Source of the DNA: CAZIKF01 sp964539825
GTDB lineage: Bacteria; Muiribacteriota; UBA6191
NCBI GenBank assembly: GCA_964539825.1
Contig: CAZIKF010000028.1
Coordinates: 3,587 to 67,586 of the forward strand
Length of the DNA stretch: 64,000 nt
Direction: 5' to 3'
This document shows positions 20,691-29,510 of the stretch, piece by piece. The notes under the pieces are model-generated. The model saw nothing but the letters and a program-made list of their open reading frames with translations, did not search any database and was not told where the DNA came from. How positions within the stretch are numbered: position 1 is the stretch's first letter; each line of letters starts with the position of its first letter. A program made the translations under genes and the position numbers.

Positions 20691-20696
20691 AATTAA

Positions 20697-20725
20697 AGTG
20701 TAAAGCGTAACGTTACACTTTACAA
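20697..20725 (-). promoter_or_regulatory. palindromic operator over the fic-merR promoter
   Basis: A 24-bp near-perfect palindrome lies at 20700-20723, with half-sites GTAAAGCGTAAC and GTTACACTTTAC (one mismatched pair). On the minus strand it is overlapped by a promoter candidate: TTGTAA (20720-20725), a 17-base spacer, TACACT (20697-20702). Transcription would begin about at the ATG at 20690, so the message may be leaderless. MerR-family regulators bind such dyads between the -10 and -35 boxes, and several known sites share the ACGTTA-type centre. Autoregulation by the adjacent Fic-MerR protein is the simplest reading. Confidence 0.6.
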
Positions 20726-20952
20726 TTGTGAGTTTTCGGCCTGAGGTGACTTCGATACCTGACAGGACTCTGGCCTCATGAAACCAAAGGAAGGACCCCC
20801 AACCAGCCCAACTTTTCCCAAAACGGGTGGGACACACTTTGTGCCTGTGAAATACATTTATTCTCTATCCTATCTTCCTTCCTCAAACATTAAATTCATA
20901 CAAAAATGATCCGATATAGGCTGAAAGTGTATGGCTTTTTCCGGAGTTTGCC

Positions 20953-23709
20953 ATGAAATATAAGGTTCGATCATTCTTTTCTTATTTCCTTCATCTGTAC
21001 CTTCTTCTGTGGTTGCACACCATCCATGTCCAGGCGGCGAATACCGCGAAATGGGTTACAGGAACTAATCTCCACGCACGCGCAGGCAGTGTTTCCCGTG
21101 ATGGGAAAATCCTGGCTTACGTACGCGATAAGGAGAGTAGTTCTGAGATGTGGATCAAATACCTCAATGACACCGGGGGCGGCGTAAAGATTTTTGAAGC
21201 CACCGGTACAATTGAATTGCCACACTGGTCACCTGGTAGAAAGTTTCTAGTATTTGGAGTTAAAGATGATGGTATGGGAAGGATCTATCGAAAGAATTTG
21301 GCCACGAACGACCCCCCGATAGCTTTAACCAAAGCAGGGATCAATTGTTTCCATCCGACGATTTCACCAGATGAATCCCAGATCGCCTATGACTCAGACG
21401 AGAGCGGAAATTTTGATATCTGGACCATGAATCTCAAGACATTTGAAAAGAGGCAGATCACCAACTACCGAAACCATGATTTCTATCCAACCTTTTCACC
21501 TGACGGAAAATCCCTTGCCTACACCAGCTTTCGGAACGAAACTTTCCATCTCTTTTTGAAGGACTTGACGATCAACGGTTCCAGACCTGTCCAACTCACA
21601 CAGGGGGAAATGATCTCAGCACATCCCGCGTTTTCTTTAGATGGACAGGGAATCTATTTTGACTCCAATCTTAATGGTGAAAATCAGATCTTTTTCCTCA
21701 ACCTTCACAACTACTCTATGTACCAGGTTACGGAAGGGGAGCTTAAGGCAAAGTACCCGGTTATGGGTTCTGGAGTCCTGGTATTTGAAGCGGAAGAAGC
21801 TGGAGTCAGAGGCGTTCGAATGCTTAGCTTAAATGAGAAAGCTCGAAACCGATGGAAAAAGGAATCCCCCCCGGTTGAATTTGAGGATTCACAGCCTCAG
21901 CCCGTTCAAGCTCAGTTAGTCAATGATTCTGAAGACTTCGAGAAGGACCTGAGCCTGATCAGAATCGAAAAGGATCAATTGATAAAAAATCCCGCGCTGC
22001 CTACAACCCAATTCGAAGAAGCTGATTTTAATCTTAATTTTACTCAGAAGGAGCCCGGGCAAGAAGGTATTCTGGTAGGCCATGGAGAGGCAACCAAATC
22101 TCCTTTTTCACCCGCGCGCGCCAGTACTGAGCGTACTTACCCCACACCTCTGCAAAAACTGCGCGATACCATGGCTATCGGCCCCGAAATAGTCTCTAAC
22201 CGTGTGGACCCAGTGATCCAGTCCCGGGAATTTCCCGCCATACTCAATTCAAAAGTTGAAGCGAAAAAGCACGAAACTGGGGAAAGCCGGGTCCTGGAGG
22301 AGTTTTATCAACCGCGGATACCTGAAGCCGTTCGAGCCACCTTACCAGCGAATGGGACCCGATCGGTAGCACTCTTCCATCCTATCAGCCTCATATTCAA
22401 ACGGGAGCTGCAAAAAGGGGAAGAAGGATACCTACAGGCAAAGATCTATGCGGATGGAAGAGAGATCCCCGTCCAGTCTCATTACCAGAAGTCCCACCAG
22501 CGCATTGATCTCATTCCACAGGAATCACTGCAACCTGGGACCCAGTACCGTGTAATCGCGGGACAGGCAGCATTTGAGTTTTCCACCGAGGGGGCAAAAC
22601 TACAACTTAGCTCTACCGGAAAAAAAGGATCCATCAGACCTGTTATGAATGCGCCCAGAGAAGCCAGATCTTTCAAAATCGCAAGGGTTTTCCCACGCCA
22701 CCAGTCCCGAAACAATAAAGTTCACGCACCTATACGAATTCGGTTCTCCTCGGAGATTGATCCAGATACCATCCATGCATCAACGGTGGCTATTTATATG
22801 GATGATCAGCTTATCCCTGGAGAGCTTACATTTGAAACCAATGATCGAGAGCTTTCTCTCAAGCCCTATCGGAACCTGCAAGAAGCCGGAGTTTATGAAG
22901 TTCGAATTGACTCCACCCTGCGATCAAAAAACGGGAGTCAGCTTGAGGGGCCGAAAAACTGGAAATTCAAGACCGAACATTTTACTCCGTTTCTGATTGA
23001 AAAATTTCCCCATTCAGTCATGGACTCAGTGGACGGAGTGCTCACCCTGGAGCTCAATCGTGAGGCAGATCCGGGATCCATTCGCTCTGATGAGTTCTTT
23101 CTACAGGGAGAGAGTTTTCAGTACAAGGGTCGCGTAGATTTACACGATGGGGGTAAAAAGCTCGTCTTTAAGCCGCACCAAAGAATTCCCGATCAACAAG
23201 AATTCCAGTTCTACGTCTCCCCCAACCTCAGGGACCTGGACGGCAACAACTTACAAAACAACAAAACTGTTTCTATTGCCGCAAGATTCAGCACCAAGAG
23301 CCTGGGAACCAGAACCCTGGCTCGCGCAAGAGAATATTTCCCAAGAGACCGAAATCCCCAGGCCGGCGGCGAAGAATTTTACCCCGTTCTCGAGAACTTC
23401 TCACGCAAGGGATATATCCAGAGCAAGGAGCCTATACATATTAAGGACACACAGCGAACTCCAAGCCGCTACCAGGTAGCGCGATGGGTGGAGGAATCCC
23501 TGAGTTCAGTTCCCCGCATGAACGCAGAGGACAAAAAAGCCTTAAAAGATCTGATTCATGCCTATAGGGCGGAACTGCGAAATCTCGGGGTGGATCTCAA
23601 TAAGTGGTCAGGTCAAATTGAAGGTTCCCGCCGCTCCAGCCAGCGTCCGGTCAACCGCTTTAGCAGGCAGGCAGCCAACGACTTCGTTTCCAGAGGCCGC
23701 CGACTCTAG
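20953..23709 (+). CDS. Secreted TolB-like propeller with three Ig-like (Big_5) domains, 918 aa
   Basis: A signal peptide (about residues 1-28, ending in HVQA) precedes a beta-propeller made of PD40/WD40-like repeats of the TolB type (about 30-290; signatures SPDESQIAYDSDESGNFDIW and FSPDGKSLAYTS). A Pro- and Glu-rich linker follows. Then come three Ig-like domains of the SbsA/Big_5 type (about 470-560, 577-675 and 677-780), the second with IRIRFSSEIDPDTI and the third with LTLELNREADPGSI. A basic tail of about 140 residues ends the protein. GGAG lies about 8 bases before the ATG. Unlike true TolB it is twice as long and has no Pal/Tol neighbours, so the gene symbol is withheld. It is probably periplasmic or surface-located; the ligand is unknown. 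Confidence 0.7.
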   Translation: MKYKVRSFFSYFLHLYLLLWLHTIHVQAANTAKWVTGTNLHARAGSVSRDGKILAYVRDKESSSEMWIKYLNDTGGGVKIFEATGTIELPHWSPGRKFLVFGVKDDGMGRIYRKNLATNDPPIALTKAGINCFHPTISPDESQIAYDSDESGNFDIWTMNLKTFEKRQITNYRNHDFYPTFSPDGKSLAYTSFRNETFHLFLKDLTINGSRPVQLTQGEMISAHPAFSLDGQGIYFDSNLNGENQIFFLNLHNYSMYQVTEGELKAKYPVMGSGVLVFEAEEAGVRGVRMLSLNEKARNRWKKESPPVEFEDSQPQPVQAQLVNDSEDFEKDLSLIRIEKDQLIKNPALPTTQFEEADFNLNFTQKEPGQEGILVGHGEATKSPFSPARASTERTYPTPLQKLRDTMAIGPEIVSNRVDPVIQSREFPAILNSKVEAKKHETGESRVLEEFYQPRIPEAVRATLPANGTRSVALFHPISLIFKRELQKGEEGYLQAKIYADGREIPVQSHYQKSHQRIDLIPQESLQPGTQYRVIAGQAAFEFSTEGAKLQLSSTGKKGSIRPVMNAPREARSFKIARVFPRHQSRNNKVHAPIRIRFSSEIDPDTIHASTVAIYMDDQLIPGELTFETNDRELSLKPYRNLQEAGVYEVRIDSTLRSKNGSQLEGPKNWKFKTEHFTPFLIEKFPHSVMDSVDGVLTLELNREADPGSIRSDEFFLQGESFQYKGRVDLHDGGKKLVFKPHQRIPDQQEFQFYVSPNLRDLDGNNLQNNKTVSIAARFSTKSLGTRTLARAREYFPRDRNPQAGGEEFYPVLENFSRKGYIQSKEPIHIKDTQRTPSRYQVARWVEESLSSVPRMNAEDKKALKDLIHAYRAELRNLGVDLNKWSGQIEGSRRSSQRPVNRFSRQAANDFVSRGRRL

Positions 23710-23731
23710 GGATTCTTTTTGAATCTTACCT

Positions 23732-23754
23732 CCCCTAGAAGGGGCCTATTTTAA
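23732..23754 (+). terminator. rho-independent terminator after the TolB-like gene
   Basis: CCCCT and AGGGG pair around a three-base loop (23732-23744), followed by CCTATTTTAA. It lies 22 bases after the stop codon of the TolB-like gene and before the sugar operon. A second small hairpin (GATTC/GAATC around T5) sits at 23711-23725. Confidence 0.5.
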
Positions 23755-23838
23755 CAGGCTGACCCTTGCAGTTTGCGTTCCTGAAGAAACCTGATTTTGG
23801 CGCAATTTCTCCATCTTGCCGATATTATATATAGGAAG

Positions 23839-24591
23839 ATGGTTAAGGATTCCTTTGACTTCAGAGATGTTTACCTGCTCGTACAAGCACGTATGAGATC
23901 TTCTCGTTTTCCTGGGAAGGTTCTGAAAAAGATTCACGACAAGACCCTTTTAGAGAATGTTCTCTTCGGTTTCCCGCGGGATCGAGTGTTGGTACTAACC
24001 ACTACAGAGCCTGAGGACCAACCCCTCAGAGAATTTTGCGCCTCTCATGAAATTCAGTTTTTTGAAGGACCTGAGTCAGATGTATTTGAAAGATTTCATA
24101 GGGCGATCCAGAAATTTGAAGCTAAATATTACATTCGAATCACGGGGGATAACCCTTGCCTTTACAGGGAATCCTTACCCATGATGATTAGTCTTTTGAG
24201 AGAAGAGGACTTGGATTATAGCGTAGGCCATGAACTACCCATTGGGGGCGCTGCGGAAGCTTTCACGCGCCAGAGTTTTCTTCAGCAGAGTCAACTGGAG
24301 AGAAGTGCGCAACAGGTTGAGCACGTTACAGCAAAGTATTACTCACCTGATTCTTCTTTTCATTGGAAGCCTGTGAACTGTGGCTATGGTCATTTGAGAA
24401 AACTCCGGCTGACCATCGACACCCCGGAGGATCTTTCCATGTTTCAAGCGCTTAGCAGGGTTATGAACACGGATCCCTGTACCCTTAGCTATGAATCTAT
24501 TGAGAAAATCCTTAGTCATTCAGGAGACATCCTGGAACTGAATCGTGGAGTGCGGCAGAGAACCGTATATGATGTGGAATCCAAGAGGTAG
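23839..24591 (+). CDS. SpsF-like cytidylyltransferase-family protein, 250 aa
   Basis: The N-terminus has the nucleotide-sugar pyrophosphorylase signature VQARMRSSRFPGKVLKKI (about residues 15-32), typical of the SpsF/COG1861 group related to CMP-sugar synthetases. ITGDNPCLY (about 96-104) matches the metal-binding Asp region, and RLTIDTPEDL lies near the C-terminus. Family members activate or transfer acidic sugars in spore-coat, flagellar or capsule glycan pathways. It starts a run of nine overlapping or closely spaced genes. The ATG at 23839 is immediately preceded by AGGAAG, which is very close; a TTG 42 bases upstream is the alternative. The exact substrate cannot be inferred. Confidence 0.75.
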   Translation: MVKDSFDFRDVYLLVQARMRSSRFPGKVLKKIHDKTLLENVLFGFPRDRVLVLTTTEPEDQPLREFCASHEIQFFEGPESDVFERFHRAIQKFEAKYYIRITGDNPCLYRESLPMMISLLREEDLDYSVGHELPIGGAAEAFTRQSFLQQSQLERSAQQVEHVTAKYYSPDSSFHWKPVNCGYGHLRKLRLTIDTPEDLSMFQALSRVMNTDPCTLSYESIEKILSHSGDILELNRGVRQRTVYDVESKR

Positions 24592-24596
24592 ATGAA

Positions 24597-25589
24597 ATGA
24601 ATTCCACTCCACGATTCCTGATCAAGACGGAAGCGACTCGCAAGGTCGGACTAGGCCATATCAGAAGACAATTGAAGCTGGCGGAAGGCTTGCGAAACAA
24701 GGGGGCTGAAGTAATTTTTGCGGTGAGTTCTCCCAGTGCACTGACTGAGTCCATTCCATTTCCCATGAAGCACGTGATTGAGCCCTCTGAATTCCAAACC
24801 TATTCCCGAGAATGTAATGCTGTAATCCTGGATGAACCGGAGTTACCTGAAGACTGGTTTGATGCTTTTGACTCCTTTGGTCTTAAAATCGGGATCGATG
24901 AAATGGGACCTGCCCGAGATCACCTCGACATTCATATCTGTACAACCCTCCTGGGACTGGAAAATCGTCAGGAATGCCGAGGCAAAACAAAGGAGTTTAT
25001 AGGGCCAAAGTATTTTCTGTTCCCCGAAGATGATCCCGTCGAATCTCTAAAGAGAGAAGAAGGCAGAATCCTTGTCTCCATGGGCGGCACAGACCCTCGT
25101 GAATTAGGTATGGAGTTTTTCGAAGGTCTGGAGCGGCACTTTCCCACGCGGGCAAATTACGATTGGGTGGCTACCATCGGACCCGGATATCCAAAGGAGT
25201 ACGCCCTGAGATTAAAAAGAAAATTTCCTAAGGTTTCCTGGCTTGAAGATCAGAAGTCCATGAGTCATCTCTATCTTACTTGCGAAGCTATCGTCTGCTG
25301 CGGTGGAATTACGCCCTATGAGGCTCTCAAGCAGGGCTGTCTTCCCTTGCTGCTGGCTCAAATTCAGGAACAAGCCCATACCGCTTCCACTCTTCATAAC
25401 GCGGGACTAGGAATTCAATTCGGCGATAGTTACACCTTGAATTGGGATCAGTTCAATGCTGTTTTCAAGCAGGATTGTGAGTCCCTACGTGCCCGCGCAG
25501 CCCAGCAATTTCAACTCCTACTAGAGGGAAATCCCACCCAAAGGGTCGTGGATATCTTAATGGATCATGCCAAATCTACAAGCCTATAA
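24597..25589 (+). CDS. PseG/SpsG-like nucleotide-sugar hydrolase or glycosyltransferase, 330 aa
   Basis: The opening FLIKTEATRKVGLGHIRRQ carries the GxGHxxR motif of PseG/SpsG, with His21 at the position of the proposed catalytic base. The C-terminal half has the GT-B features SMGGTDPREL and CCGGITPYEALKQG, where the nucleotide part of the donor binds. In Campylobacter PseG removes UDP from a UDP-bacillosamine-type sugar; other members transfer sugars. The gene begins 5 bases after the SpsF-like gene and its end overlaps the radical SAM gene by 23 bases, so translation is probably coupled. Next to SpsF this is a frequent pair in nonulosonate and related glycan clusters. Confidence 0.8.
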   Translation: MNSTPRFLIKTEATRKVGLGHIRRQLKLAEGLRNKGAEVIFAVSSPSALTESIPFPMKHVIEPSEFQTYSRECNAVILDEPELPEDWFDAFDSFGLKIGIDEMGPARDHLDIHICTTLLGLENRQECRGKTKEFIGPKYFLFPEDDPVESLKREEGRILVSMGGTDPRELGMEFFEGLERHFPTRANYDWVATIGPGYPKEYALRLKRKFPKVSWLEDQKSMSHLYLTCEAIVCCGGITPYEALKQGCLPLLLAQIQEQAHTASTLHNAGLGIQFGDSYTLNWDQFNAVFKQDCESLRARAAQQFQLLLEGNPTQRVVDILMDHAKSTSL

Positions 25590-26487
25590 AAACTCTGAGA
25601 TCATCTGCCCAGAAGGCCCTTATACCCTGTTTATTGAACCCACAAACCATTGTAATCTGGCCTGTGTTTTCTGCCCTCAAAAGTCCCAGGAAAGAGACCT
25701 TGGCTTCATGTCTATGGAAGTCTTTGACTCTATCCTTGAAGATGCCAGGAATAATGATGTGCGCAAGATCAATATCTTCTTTCTGGGAGAGTCTCTCATG
25801 CACAAAAGACTCTTTGAGATGATTGGGAAAATCCGTGTATCGGGTCTCGAATCCCGCCTCAATACCAATGCGACTTTCCTCGATGAAAGTCGCGCTAAGC
25901 AGCTGCTTGAGTCTGGCCTCGACTTTCTTACCATCTCCTTCGAAGGGACTGATAAAAAGACCTATGAAAGTCTCAGGGTTAAGGCAAACTATGAGACAAC
26001 CATGGCAAACATCCGCAGGCTCTTGGAAATGAGACAGGGCTCAGGATTCACTACCAGCATCAATATTGAAATCATCGATATGGAAGAGACCCACGCGGGC
26101 TTGGATAATTTTGAGAAAGAGATGTGGAAGTTAAGTCCAGATGAGGTTTCCAGGAAAGTATATCGGAACTGGATCGGTTATCTAAGTGCCCAAAAGAACC
26201 TGAGTCTTCAAGACGCTTATAATGTGTGCTCTTACCCATGGCGCTCCATGGCAGCTCTATGGGATGGAACCTATGTACCCTGCTGTGTGGACTATGACGG
26301 GAAGTATCCACTGGGGACCTTCAAGGAAGGGCTGATCAATGTTTGGAATGGTCAGAGAATGCGTGACTTGAGAAGATATCTCATTGACCGAAAGACCGAT
26401 CTTCACAAGAATCATGGACAAAGAGAATGTCATGGACTCTGTTCTCGCTGCGATATCCCCTTTGACCCGGAGGATCATCGCGTATGA
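25567..26487 (+). CDS. Radical SAM protein with SPASM domain, 306 aa
   Basis: Residues 29-36 give the canonical CX3CX2C motif (CNLACVFC) for the SAM-binding [4Fe-4S] cluster. The beta strands continue with INIFFLGESLM and LTISFEGTDKKTYESLR. The C-terminus has a SPASM-type Cys set (CSYPWRSMAALWDG, then VPCC, then CHGLCSRC) that holds one or two auxiliary clusters. SPASM proteins modify peptides or act as dehydrogenases or epimerases on sugars and aminoglycosides. In this sugar operon a role in modifying the sugar or an amino-acid substituent is likely, but this is inference. It overlaps both neighbours (23 bases before, the ATGA type after). Confidence 0.8.
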   Translation: MPNLQAYKNSEIICPEGPYTLFIEPTNHCNLACVFCPQKSQERDLGFMSMEVFDSILEDARNNDVRKINIFFLGESLMHKRLFEMIGKIRVSGLESRLNTNATFLDESRAKQLLESGLDFLTISFEGTDKKTYESLRVKANYETTMANIRRLLEMRQGSGFTTSINIEIIDMEETHAGLDNFEKEMWKLSPDEVSRKVYRNWIGYLSAQKNLSLQDAYNVCSYPWRSMAALWDGTYVPCCVDYDGKYPLGTFKEGLINVWNGQRMRDLRRYLIDRKTDLHKNHGQRECHGLCSRCDIPFDPEDHRV

Positions 26488-27416
26488 ATTTACTCCTTCT
26501 CTCAACCGGTCGAAGAGTTAGTTTGATCAGAAGGCTGAAATTGGCAGCCCTGAGACTGGAGATCCCACTGCAGATTTTTGGCACCGACATGGAATCCAAA
26601 ACTTCTTCACTCCACTTTTGTGATCAGCAGCTTATGGTCCCTCCCACCAAAAGCCCCGAATATTTACCAGCCCTCATCAGTATTCTCAAAGAGCATAAAG
26701 TGGATGCCATACTTCCTGGAAATGATTTAGATTTAGAATTTCTCTGTGAATTTCAACTACCCGAATCCTTAAGCCATATCAAGCTCTTGTATTCGGGGCC
26801 TGAGAGAACCGGCATGTTCTTACGCAAATCGCTAACCACACGGTTCTTTCAAGAACTGGGGCTCGATGTCCCCAGGGTTTTCGATCAATCCCAGGATGCC
26901 CGTTTTCCGGCCATCATTAAAGAAGACCGAGGTCATGGCTCCCGTGGTCAGTACCTGTTGGAAGACGAAACTGATCTTCTCTCACGACTGCCCAAGGCTG
27001 TCGAACCTTTCATGCAGGATTTCATAGAGGGACCTGAATACACCATTGATGTTTTCAGTAATGAACAGTATGAGCCCGTGAATGTACTTCCAAGGATCCG
27101 CGAAAAAGTACGATCTGGAATCTCAGATGTAGGCAGGGTGCACATGGATAAAAACCTGCTTGAATTGTTATCAGGAAAACTCCAGGAGTTCCGGCTGACC
27201 GGCCCCTGGAATCTTCAATGTATCCTCCATGACAATCGCTATTATTTTCTCGAAGTGAATCCACGCTTTTCCGGCGGCATACCCCTCACCATCGAAGCCG
27301 GTATGGATTTCTGTCAAAATGCTCTCGAGTGGGCTATGGGACTGGAACCCAAACCGTTCACAGACGTGCGTGATGGAATGGTGATGATGAAATATGATGC
27401 AGAACTCTTCGCCTGA
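26484..27416 (+). CDS. ATP-grasp family ligase, 310 aa
   Basis: The protein follows the PylC/CarB-like ATP-grasp layout: an N-terminal Rossmann-like domain (MNLLLLSTGRR; VDAILPGNDLDLEF), then the ATP-binding lobe (FPAIIKEDRGHGSRG; EGPEYTIDVF) and the metal-binding strand YYFLEVNPRFSGG. These enzymes join a carboxylate to an amine through an acylphosphate. It overlaps the radical SAM gene by four bases (ATGA). In this operon it may add an amino acid to a sugar or carrier, an inference based only on context. Confidence 0.75.
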   Translation: MNLLLLSTGRRVSLIRRLKLAALRLEIPLQIFGTDMESKTSSLHFCDQQLMVPPTKSPEYLPALISILKEHKVDAILPGNDLDLEFLCEFQLPESLSHIKLLYSGPERTGMFLRKSLTTRFFQELGLDVPRVFDQSQDARFPAIIKEDRGHGSRGQYLLEDETDLLSRLPKAVEPFMQDFIEGPEYTIDVFSNEQYEPVNVLPRIREKVRSGISDVGRVHMDKNLLELLSGKLQEFRLTGPWNLQCILHDNRYYFLEVNPRFSGGIPLTIEAGMDFCQNALEWAMGLEPKPFTDVRDGMVMMKYDAELFA

Positions 27417-28530
27417 TTCCTACACCGCCTATGTTATTGGCCTGGGGAGGGTTGGATTTCTCCTGGAGGGTGAACTGGGCAGAGCTGCTCCCTGTACTCA
27501 TGCAGGCTGCTTCAGGGACCATAAGAGGACCCGCCTGCTAGAGGGTTATGACATAGATCCTGGTCGAACTGAAGAATTTAAGAAGAATTTTCCCGAGTCC
27601 AACGGGCATTGTCTTGATCTTTTAGAGCGCCTTAGAGAGACTAAACCTGAAATCATCTCCATTTGCACCAGTTCTTCCACCCATATGGAAATCATGGAAA
27701 CCATTGCCAGGGCGAGTGATGGTAAATCCTGGCCTCGAGGAATCCTGCTGGAAAAACCTGTGGGTCTCAATCTTAAGGAAGGGGAGAGAATCTACTCCAT
27801 CATTCAGAAAATGAATATTCCCGTAGTTGTCTGCCATGATCGGCGCTTCTATCCTGATTTTCGGGGATTTCACGCCTTAATCCGTCGTCGAGGCCTGGGC
27901 CGGCTTCGACATCTGCACGGCTCCGTATTCTGCAGCTCCTTTGTGAAGGGCAGATCACATTCCAGGAAGGGGCTTCATTTTGGCGGCCCCCTGGTCCATG
28001 ACGGCACCCACCTCTTTGATCTCATGATCTATTATGCCGGGGTCCCCACCCATGTGAGCGGACTTAGCCTGCGTTATCAAAAAAATACACTCACTGAAGA
28101 CACCAGTATGGGAACCCTGTTCTTTGAAAACGGTGTAACTGGAAGCTTTCATGTAGGCGGCCGCAGAAAGTACTTTCACTTTGAAATGGATTGGGAATGG
28201 GAGCGAGCGAAACTAAGCTATTCCCATGGAAGACTTCAATTTTTGAAAAAGAAACCCGGCTCTCCCTATCTTCAAACGGCAAAGGTTCCTGAATTTTCTA
28301 CTGAAAATCCTTATCTCAATCGACTGGATCACCTAATCGCGGTCATGGAAAATCGTGAGGAAAATGAATCATCACTCAAAGATGGCCTCCTTGCACTGAA
28401 AACCATTGAAGCTGTCTATCGATCCTGCACACAAGAAGGATCTCTGGTTTCAGTTGAACAGGGAATCAAGAAACCCCAGATAATGTTTCATACAAAGGAG
28501 GTTGAACCATGTTTGCCCTTAATTACTTAA
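27394..28530 (+). CDS. Gfo/Idh/MocA-family NAD(P)-dependent oxidoreductase, 378 aa
   Basis: A Rossmann fingerprint VIGLGRVG (14-21) opens the protein and ILLEKPVGLNL carries the EKP motif typical of the family, which sits at the nicotinamide site. Later GPLVHDGTHLFDLMIYYAG contains the His/Asp region that forms the sugar-binding face. The family oxidises or reduces sugar hydroxyls (3-oxo or 4-keto sugars). The ATG at 27394 is one of two in tandem, and the gene overlaps the ATP-grasp gene by 23 bases. It probably acts on the nucleotide sugar made by this operon. Confidence 0.8.
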   Translation: MMQNSSPDSYTAYVIGLGRVGFLLEGELGRAAPCTHAGCFRDHKRTRLLEGYDIDPGRTEEFKKNFPESNGHCLDLLERLRETKPEIISICTSSSTHMEIMETIARASDGKSWPRGILLEKPVGLNLKEGERIYSIIQKMNIPVVVCHDRRFYPDFRGFHALIRRRGLGRLRHLHGSVFCSSFVKGRSHSRKGLHFGGPLVHDGTHLFDLMIYYAGVPTHVSGLSLRYQKNTLTEDTSMGTLFFENGVTGSFHVGGRRKYFHFEMDWEWERAKLSYSHGRLQFLKKKPGSPYLQTAKVPEFSTENPYLNRLDHLIAVMENREENESSLKDGLLALKTIEAVYRSCTQEGSLVSVEQGIKKPQIMFHTKEVEPCLPLIT

Positions 28531-29510
28531 GAGACAAAACAATTCTCGTTACAGGCGGTACCGGTTCCATCGGCAAAGCCCTGGTAAAGGAAATTCTCAA
28601 GCACGAGCCAAGGGCTATTCGGGTTTTGTCCCGGGATGAATATAAGCAGTACTGCTTTTCGAGGGAATTAGGCGCGAATTCCGAGGTTCGATTTCTCCTG
28701 GGAGACATCCGCGACAAGAATCGCCTGCGCCTTGCCATGGATCATGTGGACTATGTATTCAACGCGGCGGCTTTAAAGCAGGTACCGTCTTGTGAGTTTA
28801 ATCCGTTTGAGGCGGTAAAAACCAATGTACTGGGGACCCAGAATCTGATTGATGTGGCCATGGAACAGGGGTGTGAGAAGGTCATCCTGGTTTCTACAGA
28901 TAAAGTCGTCAATCCGGTAAACACGATGGGGACCACAAAGCTCCTGGCTGAAAAGCTCATGCGTACCGCAAATCTCTATAAAGGTCCTCGAAAAACGATC
29001 TTCTCCTGTGTGCGTTTTGGAAATGTACTCGGAACCCGGGGTTCCGTGATTCCGCTTTTCCTTTCACAGATTGAACAATCCAAGGAACTCACCCTGACTC
29101 ATCCAGCCATGACCCGCTTTGTCATGACCTTGAACAAAGCTATCCTTTTGGTACTCAGGGCTGGAGAGAGAGCCCTGCACGGAGAAACCTTTATTCTTAA
29201 AATGCCTGCGATCCAAGTCAAGGACCTGGTGGATACCATCAACGGCCCCTATGCCAAGATGCATGGATTGAAAGATGTCGGAGTCAGGGAGATGGGAATT
29301 CGGGAAGGGGAAAAACTCCACGAAGAATTGCTTTTCGACCACGAAGTCTACTACTGCACAGAAGAAGAGGAAATGCTGGTGGTAGGCTATAACAGAGGCT
29401 CCGCAACCATAGATAGAAGTGTGTATAAATCGGAATTTTCTGCCTATTTAAATCCTGAAGAAATTCTTGATCTCCTTCTAAAGGTACGCAATGAAATGGA
29501 ATTGCCTTGA
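28509..29510 (+). CDS. CapE/PseB-like nucleotide-sugar 4,6-dehydratase, 333 aa
   Basis: TGGTGSIG (15-22) binds NAD in an extended short-chain dehydrogenase fold. FNAAALKQVPSCEFNPFEAVKTN is split here by function: NAAALKQVP is diagnostic of the polysaccharide_biosyn/PseB-WbjB-CapE group. In MGTTK (about 140-144) Met takes the place of the usual catalytic Tyr, as in CapE/WbjB-type inverting dehydratases. Those enzymes convert UDP-GlcNAc to a 4-keto-6-deoxy sugar. A strong Shine-Dalgarno (AAAGGAGG) lies before the ATG, inside the end of the previous gene. This is the likely first committed step of the sugar made here. Confidence 0.8.
   Translation: MFALNYLRDKTILVTGGTGSIGKALVKEILKHEPRAIRVLSRDEYKQYCFSRELGANSEVRFLLGDIRDKNRLRLAMDHVDYVFNAAALKQVPSCEFNPFEAVKTNVLGTQNLIDVAMEQGCEKVILVSTDKVVNPVNTMGTTKLLAEKLMRTANLYKGPRKTIFSCVRFGNVLGTRGSVIPLFLSQIEQSKELTLTHPAMTRFVMTLNKAILLVLRAGERALHGETFILKMPAIQVKDLVDTINGPYAKMHGLKDVGVREMGIREGEKLHEELLFDHEVYYCTEEEEMLVVGYNRGSATIDRSVYKSEFSAYLNPEEILDLLLKVRNEMELP

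Noticed and set aside
20691..20837. Longer start for the Fic-MerR gene at 20837
   Set aside because: The extra 49 residues have an unnatural composition and would translate through the palindrome and the promoter boxes.
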